Assembly: GCA_964353745.1 (NCBI GenBank)
Contig: CAYGWD010000011.1
Location: 1 to 31,864, forward strand
DNA: 31,864 bases
Source of the DNA: CS1-C013 sp964353745
Lineage (GTDB): Archaea > Aenigmatarchaeota > Aenigmatarchaeia > Aenigmatarchaeales > Aenigmatarchaeaceae
Direction: 5' to 3'
The position numbers and the translations under genes were made by a program. Positions within the stretch are counted from its first letter, which is position 1. Every line of letters starts with the position of its first letter. A model generated the notes under the pieces. It was given only the letters and a program-made list of their open reading frames with translations, did not search any database and was not told the origin of the DNA. Positions 6,859-12,197 of this stretch are shown here, one piece after another.

Positions 6859-6876
6859 TAACTAGGAGGTGATAAA

Positions 6877-7161
6877 ATGAGAAAATACAGAATATGTGAT
6901 CAAGCTGGAAAAATAATTAGTGGCCCATACATGGTTGATGAGGAAAAAAACATCAATCTAAAAATAAACAAGGCTGAACTGATAGCAATAGAGTCAGGAC
7001 TTCAATTGGTAGCTATAGAATGGGCAGAAAGCGAGGCTATGAGAGAATCAGTAGAAGATGCTCACTTTACTCTTAGGGATTTGATAATACAGGAGCATGA
7101 GCAAAGGAAAGAAATCTCTAGCAAGGAATTTGAAGAGAAACAGGCTCTAGGTAGAGGATAA
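6877..7161 (+). CDS. Hypothetical element protein (94 aa)
   Basis: A 94-aa acidic protein with an excellent ribosome site, AGGAGGTGAT, just before ATG 6877. It starts with a short beta-rich part (KYRICDQAGKIISGPYMV) and continues as a long, highly charged helix. Not recognised. It overlaps the next gene by one base (TAATG), so it belongs to the same translational unit as the ATPase downstream. Confidence 0.6.
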   Translation: MRKYRICDQAGKIISGPYMVDEEKNINLKINKAELIAIESGLQLVAIEWAESEAMRESVEDAHFTLRDLIIQEHEQRKEISSKEFEEKQALGRG

Positions 7162-7547
7162 TGAACGAAGAACAGAAAGAAATAACAATAGGAGAGTTCG
7201 ACTATCAGAAGGTTCTACTCCTTCATATAAACCAGATGTCAAAATTAACCTCTACAATACCAAAGACAACAGAAGGTTCTGAAACCTTTCCAAACATGAC
7301 AAGAGAGCTTCGAGAGTTTATCTTCGATTGTGTGTTGATTTCTTCTAGGCTTCTCGAAGGTATGCTCTCGCCTTATGCTGACGATGAATTCACAAAAGAA
7401 CAAAACGAAATAAAAGAAGCTTATAAGGACAAATCAAGTGCATGGGCAAATTTGAATTTGGGTTTAGAGAAATTTGGCAATTGCATCAAGCTTATGGATC
7501 GCTTAAACCTTCTCTTAGACAAAACAACTTCTGGAGAAATAAAATGA
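7161..7547 (+). CDS. Hypothetical helical protein (128 aa)
   Basis: A 128-aa mostly helical acidic protein with no recognised domain. It starts one base inside the previous stop and ends in an ATGA overlap with the P-loop ATPase, so 6877, 7161 and 7544 form a coupled three-gene unit. Conserved gene coupling with an ATPase suggests a structural or regulatory partner. Confidence 0.6.
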   Translation: MNEEQKEITIGEFDYQKVLLLHINQMSKLTSTIPKTTEGSETFPNMTRELREFIFDCVLISSRLLEGMLSPYADDEFTKEQNEIKEAYKDKSSAWANLNLGLEKFGNCIKLMDRLNLLLDKTTSGEIK

Positions 7548-8332
7548 AGGAAATCCTAGATAGAATAAAAGAGAGATTCAAAGAAAATAAGAATTGGTTA
7601 GCTCTCATTATTGGAGAAACAGGATCAGGTAAAAGCTGGAGTGCTATAAAGTTAGGAGAACAATTAGATCCTAACTTTTCTATTGATAACATCTGTTTCA
7701 CTCCAAAGGAATTTCTAGAGAGAATTGATAAAGGGGAATTAGCAAAGGGTTCTATTCTAATCTATGATGAAGCTGGAATATCCTTCGGAGCAAGGGATTT
7801 TTATCAAGATGTCAATAAAGCTTTAAGCTATGTTCTTCAAGGTTTCAGAGCTTTCAACATAGGAACTATCTTTACCACGCCAAATTTATCATTCATAGAT
7901 ATTCATGCTAGAAAGCTTATTCATACTGTTTTAGAAACTATTTCAGTAAATCATAATGAGAGCTATTGTATTGTTAAATGGAAAAACCTAGAGCATAATC
8001 CTTTATACGATAAGACCTATTACAAGTTTCCTAGAATCATAAGAAACAATAGGATCATAACAGTAGATAGAATAAAGATATACAAGGCTTCTGATAAACT
8101 CTTAGATGCCTATGAAAAGAAGAAGATGGCATACCTTAAAGCTTTGACTAAGAGGAGTATAGATAGTATAGATAAGGATGAAGCTAAGAAGCATCCTCTA
8201 ACAGATGAGCAGCTAATAGATACAGGTAATAAAGAAGGCATTGATTGGAGCAACACAGGCAAAATCATGGCTAGATTTAACATCTATCGAGAAAAGGTTT
8301 ATCGTTTACAGGCAAAGGTTAGGGAGAGATAG
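7544..8332 (+). CDS. Zot/FtsK-like P-loop ATPase
   Basis: A 262-aa protein. ATG 7544 is chosen because it overlaps the previous TGA as ATGA and sits just before the ATPase core; an in-frame ATG at 7442 would overlap the upstream gene by 100 nt. Walker A is GETGSGKSWSA (about residues 21-31), Walker B is SILIYDEAG (about 68-76), and TIFTTPNLSF near 107-116 fits a sensor strand. ATPases of this kind in archaeal and bacterial filamentous viruses and plasmids move or package DNA (Zot, FtsK/HerA relatives). The C-terminal ~100 residues are charged and end in an HTH-like stretch. Confidence 0.7.
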   Translation: MKEILDRIKERFKENKNWLALIIGETGSGKSWSAIKLGEQLDPNFSIDNICFTPKEFLERIDKGELAKGSILIYDEAGISFGARDFYQDVNKALSYVLQGFRAFNIGTIFTTPNLSFIDIHARKLIHTVLETISVNHNESYCIVKWKNLEHNPLYDKTYYKFPRIIRNNRIITVDRIKIYKASDKLLDAYEKKKMAYLKALTKRSIDSIDKDEAKKHPLTDEQLIDTGNKEGIDWSNTGKIMARFNIYREKVYRLQAKVRER

Positions 8333-8386
8333 ATAGCAATCCCCCCTTTAGTTTATTTAATTGTATAAAATTATTATTCTTCTAAA

Positions 8387-9574
8387 TTAGCTGACAGATT
8401 TTAATTGTTTTATCTTACTTTCTTCTAACTCTTTCATTCTCTTCTGTATCAGCTCTTCAACTAGATCAGAAAGTTCTTTTTTCTTTGTCTCTTCAACATT
8501 TACCCTAGCTAATTCAGTTAAAGGAGCATGGCAAATGCTACAATATTCTAATTCAGGAGCATTTTGTTTACCACATCGAGAGCAGAACAAAGGTTTAATA
8601 TCTGAGTTCTTTGGGTTGGTTATACCATAGAAATTTAAGATAGCTTCATCAACATCCTCTCCACTCAGCTTAACATATCTCTCAATAACTTTAGATCCCT
8701 GAACCTGGCCCATATAATTATAAAGGGCTGGTGTTGGTATCTTGTTGGCTAAATGAGTGTATCTGGTCCTTCGGAATGTGTAAGGTGTTAATGGCTTTTC
8801 TATCTTAGCCTTGTCCTTCCACTTCTTGACAAGCAATTTCAAAGAAGAATAACTCATAACTTCCTTATGGCCTGAGCCTCTGCAAACCCACAAATAAGAA
8901 TATCCTTTAGAATTAGAATGTTGTGTTTCTATGTAAGCTTTCAGGTGTGGAACGCATGAGATAACTCTTATTGTTCTAGAGCCAACCTTACCACTTGTTA
9001 GTTTAACCTTTGCTCCATACTCATCAAAGACAACATCACCAACTCTCATATTTAGAAGCTCATCAGGACAGCGACAACCTGATTCATACATGAAGCTTAC
9101 AAGAGCTTTCTCTTCGATTCCCTGGGCTACATTAAACAATTTAATTACTTCTTCCTTTGTAAGAATAACAGGATCTTCCAGCTTCGATTTCCTAGCTCCT
9201 GCATGAATCCAATCAACCTTCTCAGGAAAGTCTTTTGAATCCCACTTCAACTCTAGCCATTTATAGAACTTCTTTATCGTTAACTTATAACCTGCCTTAG
9301 TCCATTCAGTATAGTTCTTGTTTTTTTCGATGTCAGCTACTATGCTTTTTATATCCTCTATTGTCGTTTTGTCTAGGTCTATCTTGTATTTGTCAGCTAA
9401 CTTGATCAGCTTACAAACATAGAAAAGAACCCTGGCATTAGATAGGCCACGAGAGAAACATTCATCATGAAACTTCATTATCAATTCCTTGTTTATTTTA
9501 GAAAGTGCGTCTAATCTTTTCATAGCCAAACCTAGATTCTTTTCGAATTTATGGATGTCTAATTTCTTTTCCAT
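8387..9574 (-). CDS. Tyrosine recombinase (integrase) with C-terminal zinc ribbon
   Basis: A 395-aa site-specific recombinase. The N-terminal SAM-like core-binding domain spans about 1-125. The catalytic domain has R168 (ESGCR), K196 (LTSGKVGS), Y265-x-x-R268 (TPYTFRRTRYTHL) in place of the usual HxxR, and the nucleophile Y300 (KVIERYV). After it comes a zinc ribbon, C331/C334/C345/C348, and a helical charged tail, as seen in a group of archaeal integrases. It is convergent with the ATPase gene and its start lies 63 bp from the att site in tRNA-Thr, so it presumably catalyses integration and excision of this element. Confidence 0.9.
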   Translation of the reverse strand: MEKKLDIHKFEKNLGLAMKRLDALSKINKELIMKFHDECFSRGLSNARVLFYVCKLIKLADKYKIDLDKTTIEDIKSIVADIEKNKNYTEWTKAGYKLTIKKFYKWLELKWDSKDFPEKVDWIHAGARKSKLEDPVILTKEEVIKLFNVAQGIEEKALVSFMYESGCRCPDELLNMRVGDVVFDEYGAKVKLTSGKVGSRTIRVISCVPHLKAYIETQHSNSKGYSYLWVCRGSGHKEVMSYSSLKLLVKKWKDKAKIEKPLTPYTFRRTRYTHLANKIPTPALYNYMGQVQGSKVIERYVKLSGEDVDEAILNFYGITNPKNSDIKPLFCSRCGKQNAPELEYCSICHAPLTELARVNVEETKKKELSDLVEELIQKRMKELEESKIKQLKSVS

Positions 9575-9581
9575 AGATTAA

Positions 9582-9616
9582 CCTTAGGCCTATTTATCCA
9601 TAGAGAACACCTAAGG
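9582..9616. repeat. Short inverted repeat between integrase and att site
   Basis: CCTTAGG at 9582-9588 and its complement CCTAAGG at 9610-9616 flank an AT-rich centre containing CTATTTATCC. The position, between the integrase start and att, suits an operator or arm-type integrase site; chance is possible at 7 bp. Confidence 0.35.
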
Positions 9617-9636
9617 GCTTTGATAATTGGTAAGGT

Positions 9637-9650
9637 AAGCCTCGGGAGGG
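9637..9650. repeat. Right attachment repeat within tRNA-Thr
   Basis: AAGCCTCGGGAGGG, identical to 2168-2181. Thirteen of the 14 bases are the last bases of the tRNA-Thr gene, so integration rebuilds a whole tRNA. Confidence 0.88.
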
Positions 9651-9711
9651 ATTTGAACCCCCGACATCCTCATTACAAGTGAGGCACTCCACCAGGCTGA
9701 GTTATCGAGGC
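9638..9711 (-). tRNA. tRNA-Thr (anticodon TGT)
   Basis: A 74-nt cloverleaf without intron: acceptor GCCTCGA/CCGAGGC (last pair A-C mismatched), D-stem ACTC/GAGT, anticodon stem CCTCA/TGAGG with loop CTTGTAA, T-arm GGGGG-TTCAAAT-CCCTC, discriminator T. No CCA is encoded. It reads ACA codons. It is the integration target of the 7.5 kb element, which abuts its 3' end. A TATA-like TTTAAAAAC lies about 30 nt upstream and overlaps the promoter zone of the divergent glycosyltransferase. Confidence 0.95.
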
Positions 9712-9752
9712 ATACTTCAAATATATATTGATAGTTTTTAAATATCTTTCTT

Positions 9753-10421
9753 ATGATTGTTTCAGTAATAGTCTGCACGAAGAACGAACAACGATACATA
9801 GAAGGCTGTCTGAGGTGCCTAAGGAATCAGACAGTGGAACCTGAGATAATAGTGGTGGACGGTCACTCCACGGACAGAACAGTCTCGATAGCAAGGAAAT
9901 ACGCAGACAAGATGGTAGAGGATAATAAAAGAGGTATTGCAGACGCGAGGAATGTTGGCTGGAAGAACGCCAAGGGAGACATCGTAGCTTACTGTGACGC
10001 GGACTGCCTACCTCAGAAAAACTGGGTCAAGAACATTCTGAAGCACATGAAAAATAATGTCTGCGTCTTCGGACCAATAATACCTTACGAAGGCAAGACT
10101 AGAGTAAAAATAGGGCTAAAGGTGTGGGGCGATTTGTTCCTGAGAGCAAGTTCAATGTTCAAGTATCCATGCATATGCGCTGCCAACGTTGCTTTCAAAA
10201 AAAGCGTTCTCAAGAAATATCCGTTCAGATACGAAATGCTCGAAGATTTTGACTTGGGAAACAGGATAAGAAAAGTCGGAAAAGTCAAATTCTACAGAGA
10301 CCTCTACATGCCTATCTCAACAAGAAGATTCAAGGAAGGATTTCATAGAATGGCCTTCAAATATTATCTCATAAATTATTTAAGACTTAAAAGCGGTAAA
10401 AAAATGAAGTCGTATTTTTGA
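9753..10421 (+). CDS. Family 2 glycosyltransferase
   Basis: A 222-aa GT-A enzyme: VSVIVCTKNEQRYI (residues 2-15), EIIVVDGHSTDRT with the nucleotide-sugar aspartate near residue 36, ARNVGWKNAKGDIVAYCDAD with the DxD motif (near 78-80), and LEDFDLGNRI near residue 160, which carries the ED catalytic-base region. Such enzymes transfer a sugar from a nucleotide- or lipid-linked donor in glycolipid or glycoprotein synthesis. The lack of a membrane segment suggests a cytosolic or peripheral enzyme. Translation is probably leaderless from ATG 9753 (TATA-like ATATATATT about 28 nt upstream). Confidence 0.87.
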   Translation: MIVSVIVCTKNEQRYIEGCLRCLRNQTVEPEIIVVDGHSTDRTVSIARKYADKMVEDNKRGIADARNVGWKNAKGDIVAYCDADCLPQKNWVKNILKHMKNNVCVFGPIIPYEGKTRVKIGLKVWGDLFLRASSMFKYPCICAANVAFKKSVLKKYPFRYEMLEDFDLGNRIRKVGKVKFYRDLYMPISTRRFKEGFHRMAFKYYLINYLRLKSGKKMKSYF

Positions 10422-10422
10422 A

Positions 10423-10530
10423 TGTCAGTTGCGAGAATCGAACTCGCGACCTCCGGATTCCATATCATCTTTGAATCAAATCTCATAATGATTTTATGAG
10501 ACCGGCGCTCTACCTCTGAGCTAAACTGAC
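10423..10530 (-). tRNA. tRNA with CAT anticodon (Met-type), intron-containing
   Basis: A 108-nt gene with a 36-nt intron; mature length 72. Acceptor GTCAGTT/AACTGAC with discriminator A, D-arm GCTC-AGAGGTA-GAGC, anticodon loop CTCATAA, and a perfect T-arm GCGAG-TTCGATT-CTCGC. Pair 31-39 is T-T mismatched. CAT can be elongator Met, initiator Met or the Ile-AUA tRNA with modified C34; I cannot separate these, but the acceptor is not an initiator type that I recognise. Own TATA box about 27 nt upstream (TTTTAAATT near 10553-10562). Confidence 0.9.
10459..10494 (-). other. Intron in the CAT tRNA (36 nt, after position 37)
   Basis: Canonical archaeal position, one base 3' of the anticodon. CATA of the anticodon loop can pair with TATG at the intron 3' end to form the central BHB helix. 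The anticodon loop can also pair within a local perfect 8-bp hairpin (10481-10501). Confidence 0.85.
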
Positions 10531-10584
10531 AACATATCATTAGTTTATAGATTCAATTTAAAATAATTATCTAAAAATAGAAAA

Positions 10585-10719
10585 TGGGCCCGGAGGGATT
10601 CGAACCCTCGACTTTCTGGTTTGAAGATGCTTTTTCTTCCTGTCATCACGCCCTCGCGTTAAACATGCTTTTATCGACAGATAAAAGCCAGACACTCTAC
10701 CAACCTGAGTTACGAGCCC
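10585..10719 (-). tRNA. tRNA-Lys (anticodon TTT), intron-containing
   Basis: A 135-nt gene, mature length 74. Acceptor GGGCTCG/CGGGCCC (the fifth pair from the top is a T-G wobble) with discriminator A, D-arm ACTC-AGGTTGGTA-GAGT, anticodon stem TCTGG/CCAGA with loop CTTTTAA, T-arm GAGGG-TTCGAAT-CCCTC. It lies four bases from the end of tRNA-Asp, so both are probably processed from one transcript started upstream of tRNA-Asp. Confidence 0.93.
10621..10681 (-). other. Intron in tRNA-Lys (61 nt, after position 37)
   Basis: Canonical position. Exon 1 is 10682-10719 and exon 2 is 10585-10620. CTGTC near its start pairs with GACAG further in, and the anticodon region also pairs in a perfect 9-bp hairpin at 10667-10688. 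Confidence 0.85.
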
Positions 10720-10771
10720 AAGGCGCCTTGGCTGGGATTTGAACCCAGGTCGTGAACTCGACAGGCTCACA

Positions 10772-10802
10772 TTATAGGCAATACCAAATTTTTGGCATCA
10801 CT
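10772..10802 (-). other. tRNA-Asp intron b (31 nt, between positions 24 and 25)
   Basis: The intron ends pair as GTGATGCC with GGTATTGC (wobbles included). The flanking bulges TA|A and AA|T and the central TAG/CTA helix with one T-T mismatch fit a relaxed bulge-helix-bulge. Cutting after the second bulge base restores the D-stem exactly. Confidence 0.7.
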
Positions 10803-10811
10803 TACTAACCA

Positions 10812-10829
10812 TTGTACCAGTCGAACTGT
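10812..10829 (-). other. tRNA-Asp intron a (18 nt, between positions 15 and 16)
   Basis: The intron is ACAGTTCGACTGGTACAA. Its own hairpin CAGT-TCG-ACTG, the central helix GTAT/GTAC and 3-nt bulges AG|A and AA|T form a bulge-helix-bulge. Cutting after the second bulge base leaves a normal D-loop. Confidence 0.7.
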
Positions 10830-10870
10830 CTATACTACCAAGGCATATCTATTCTTTTATTTGAGAGAAT

Positions 10871-10878
10871 ATTTAAAT
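10871..10878. promoter_or_regulatory. Palindromic TATA box shared by tRNA-Asp and the HAD gene
   Basis: ATTTAAAT is its own complement. Its centre is about 30 nt from the tRNA-Asp 5' end (minus strand) and about 26 nt from ATG 10900 (plus strand), both normal archaeal distances. Confidence 0.6.
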
Positions 10879-10899
10879 GCTTTTCATACAATTTCTTTT

Positions 10900-11553
10900 A
10901 TGATAAAACTGCTTATATTCGATGCCGGAGACTTGCTCTGGACATGTTCTGTGAAAGATTTGGAAAGAGCCATGGAAAAGTTCTTCAAGAAACACAAAAT
11001 AGACGGTGACATCGTAAACTCTAGATGGAATAAGATAAAGAATCGCGTCGAGGTTGGAAAGATAAAGTATGACGACGCCATAAAAATTCAATTCAAAGGT
11101 TTGGTCACAAACAAAAAAATTATCAGAGAGTGGATGGACATACACTATGAGGAAATGGCATTCACAAGAAATCTGCGCCCTTACGTAAGACCTACCCTGA
11201 AGAGATTAAAGAAAAGATACAAACTGACTATTCTGACAGATGACTACAAGAGTAAGAAATACAAAGTAAAAATTTGCAAGAGACTTGGTATCGACCTTTT
11301 TGATTATGTATTCTCCTCTCAAGACATTGGTTTCAAGAAACCGCAAAGGGGCGCTTATTTCACGGTCTTAAAACACTTCAGGGTGAAACCTGACGAGGTA
11401 GTGTTTATCGGACACTCCAAAGACGAGGTAGAAGGCGCTAGAAAGCATAAGATAAAAACAATCGCCTACAAATGGGACAAGAGAACGAAGTCTGACTTTT
11501 ATGTCAAGAAGTTCTCACAAATCCCAGCGGTTTTAGAAAAAATCGAAAAATAG
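10900..11553 (+). CDS. HAD-superfamily hydrolase
   Basis: A 217-aa protein. ATG 10900 is chosen because the longer frame would run back through tRNA-Asp, and a TATA box sits 26 nt upstream. Motif I is LIFDAGDLLW (nucleophile D8), motif II LTDDYK (near 105), motif III the lysine in GFKKPQ (near 144), motif IV VFIGHSKDEVEGA (near 168). The second motif-I aspartate is displaced: position +2 is Gly and +3 is Asp, where most phosphatases have DxD. This looks like the DxG variants of the family, so phosphatase activity is uncertain. The stop codon directly abuts the 5S rRNA 3' end. Confidence 0.75.
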   Translation: MIKLLIFDAGDLLWTCSVKDLERAMEKFFKKHKIDGDIVNSRWNKIKNRVEVGKIKYDDAIKIQFKGLVTNKKIIREWMDIHYEEMAFTRNLRPYVRPTLKRLKKRYKLTILTDDYKSKKYKVKICKRLGIDLFDYVFSSQDIGFKKPQRGAYFTVLKHFRVKPDEVVFIGHSKDEVEGARKHKIKTIAYKWDKRTKSDFYVKKFSQIPAVLEKIEK

Positions 11554-11626
11554 TGGTCACCAACTTCTTCGGGTTCCCATATTTTCTATAGTACAACCGA
11601 AATCGACGAGACGATTCACTACCGAG

Positions 11627-12007
11627 TTACCGGTAGGAAGCGACGATTTGTTGAAGTCTGTCTTTTTTCCATCGTTCAGTAAATCCTATGTAATTCTGAA
11701 ATTTCTCAAAGTTTTCTTTTCCCAAAATAACTAATAACCAACTATCTATTGTTGATTTACGAATTCCAGCTTTTGTATCCATGTAAAGGTGTGATTGCAT
11801 TCCCATTTTTTCTAATATGTTTTTTATTGTCAATAAAATTTCTTTGTTTGTATTGGAAATTCTTACTGCACGATTTCTTTGCTTATATTTTTTACCATTT
11901 TTTGTTGTATGACTCCAACCAAAAATTACTGAGCCTTCTCCATCTACAAAGCCACGAATGTATTTTGCTTGCTCTTTTAGAGACCAACTCAGTATTTCTT
12001 TGTTCAT
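11627..12007 (-). CDS. LAGLIDADG homing endonuclease encoded in the 5S intron
   Basis: A 126-aa protein from ATG 12007; the frame is open further up through exon 1 to ATG 12067, but that start would fall on the 5S 5' end. Residues 17-26, IRGFVDGEGS, are a LAGLIDADG motif with D22 and E24. The following strands (VIFGWS, RNRAVRISN) and GKENFEKFQNYIGF fit the saddle fold. A single motif implies a homodimer, as with I-CreI, recognising a near-palindromic site. Such enzymes cut intron-less alleles so the intron copies itself. GGAAGAG before ATG is a weak ribosome site. The 3' coding end doubles as the intron's pairing arm. Confidence 0.85.
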   Translation of the reverse strand: MNKEILSWSLKEQAKYIRGFVDGEGSVIFGWSHTTKNGKKYKQRNRAVRISNTNKEILLTIKNILEKMGMQSHLYMDTKAGIRKSTIDSWLLVILGKENFEKFQNYIGFTERWKKDRLQQIVASYR

Positions 12008-12020
12008 ATCTCTTCCCACT
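11627..12020 (-). other. Intron in 5S rRNA (394 nt, BHB type)
   Basis: The insert splits loop C, between the halves of CCGAA|CTCGG. Its ends pair as GTGGGAAG/CTTCCTAC (8 bp, one G-T). Bulges AA|A and AA|C flank a central TCCG/CGGT helix with one T-T mismatch, and CCG/CGG continues on the exon side: a bulge-helix-bulge like that cut by archaeal splicing endonuclease. Alternative cuts one or two bases away give the same product. The intron is almost wholly occupied by an endonuclease ORF whose TAA stop is its last three bases. Confidence 0.82.
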
Positions 12021-12088
12021 TTCGGAACGGGATCGGGTCTTACCGTCTCTCTTTGGTCGGCAACCATTCATTAGTTATTTTTCAAAAC

Positions 12089-12098
12089 TATTTAAAGG
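12089..12098 (-). promoter_or_regulatory. TATA box of the 5S rRNA gene
   Basis: On the minus strand this reads CCTTTAAATA, a BRE/TATA-like sequence centred about 27 nt before the 5S 5' end. Confidence 0.6.
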
Positions 12099-12197
12099 TA
12101 TGTGATTTTATTTTATGGAACTGTCTAGAAAAGGTTGTCTCTTCCTTAAAAGTTTGATTATAGAAAGTTTATTTTTAAATAAGCTCAATAATTATAT

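Larger units (their letters stand above)
2168..9650. mobile_element. Integrated plasmid- or virus-like element in tRNA-Thr
   Basis: The 14-bp direct repeats AAGCCTCGGGAGGG at 2168-2181 and 9637-9650 bound the region. The right copy is the 3' end of an intact tRNA-Thr gene; the left is the leftover copy. An intact tyrosine integrase lies inside, next to the tRNA. Cargo includes a primase-polymerase/helicase, candidate iterons, a P-loop packaging- or transfer-type ATPase and many tiny overlapping ORFs, with host genes on both sides. The integrase gene is not split by the att site, unlike SSV-type elements. No capsid or pilus gene was recognised, so plasmid versus virus is unresolved. The moved unit is about 7.47 kb. 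Confidence 0.88.
10724..10844 (-). tRNA. tRNA-Asp (anticodon GTC) with two D-arm introns
   Basis: The 3' part is a clear tRNA-Asp: anticodon stem TGAGC/GTTCA with loop CTGTCGA, T-arm CTGGG-TTCAAAT-CCCAG, acceptor GCCTTGG/CCAAGGC, discriminator G as in Asp tRNAs. The gene is 121 nt long because the D-arm is broken up. Removing 10812-10829 and 10772-10802 yields a 72-nt tRNA with D-stem GTAT/GTAT (G-T, T-A, A-T, T-G), D-loop AGTGGTTA with G18 G19, and G26. There is no intron at the usual site after position 37. The two-intron model is my inference, supported by BHB-like folds at both sites. Confidence 0.85.
11554..12066 (-). rRNA. 5S rRNA gene interrupted by an intron
   Basis: Exon 1 (12021-12066, 46 nt) and exon 2 (11554-11626, 73 nt) join to a 119-nt 5S rRNA. 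Helix I pairs TGGTTGCC with GGTGACCA over 8 bp. Helix II pairs GAGACG with CGTCTC. Helix III pairs CCGA with TCGG. Loop C reads CCGAACTCGG across the splice as in the 5S consensus, and the loop E region GGTTGTAC/GGGAACC is present. The gene stands alone, away from 16S and 23S, which are not in this window. A TATA box lies about 27 nt upstream. The 3' end touches the stop of the convergent HAD gene. Confidence 0.88.

Noticed and set aside
7442..7543. Longer start for the P-loop ATPase
   Set aside because: It overlaps the upstream gene by about 100 nt; the ATGA-coupled start at 7544 is cleaner.
10567..10770. ORF over the tRNA-Lys/Asp genes
   Set aside because: Open frame across structured RNA genes; no coding signals.
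10792..10899. Longer start for the HAD gene
   Set aside because: It would read through the tRNA-Asp gene on the opposite strand, and a TATA box sits just before the inner ATG.
12008..12067. N-terminal extension of the endonuclease from ATG 12067 (20 extra residues)
   Set aside because: Those codons are 5S rRNA exon 1; the open frame is a by-product. ATG 12007, inside the intron, is the sensible start.
11749..12105. Plus-strand ORF opposite the 5S intron, rich in Phe and Leu
   Set aside because: Antisense shadow of the endonuclease and 5S gene; hydrophobic look comes from complementing Lys/Glu codons.
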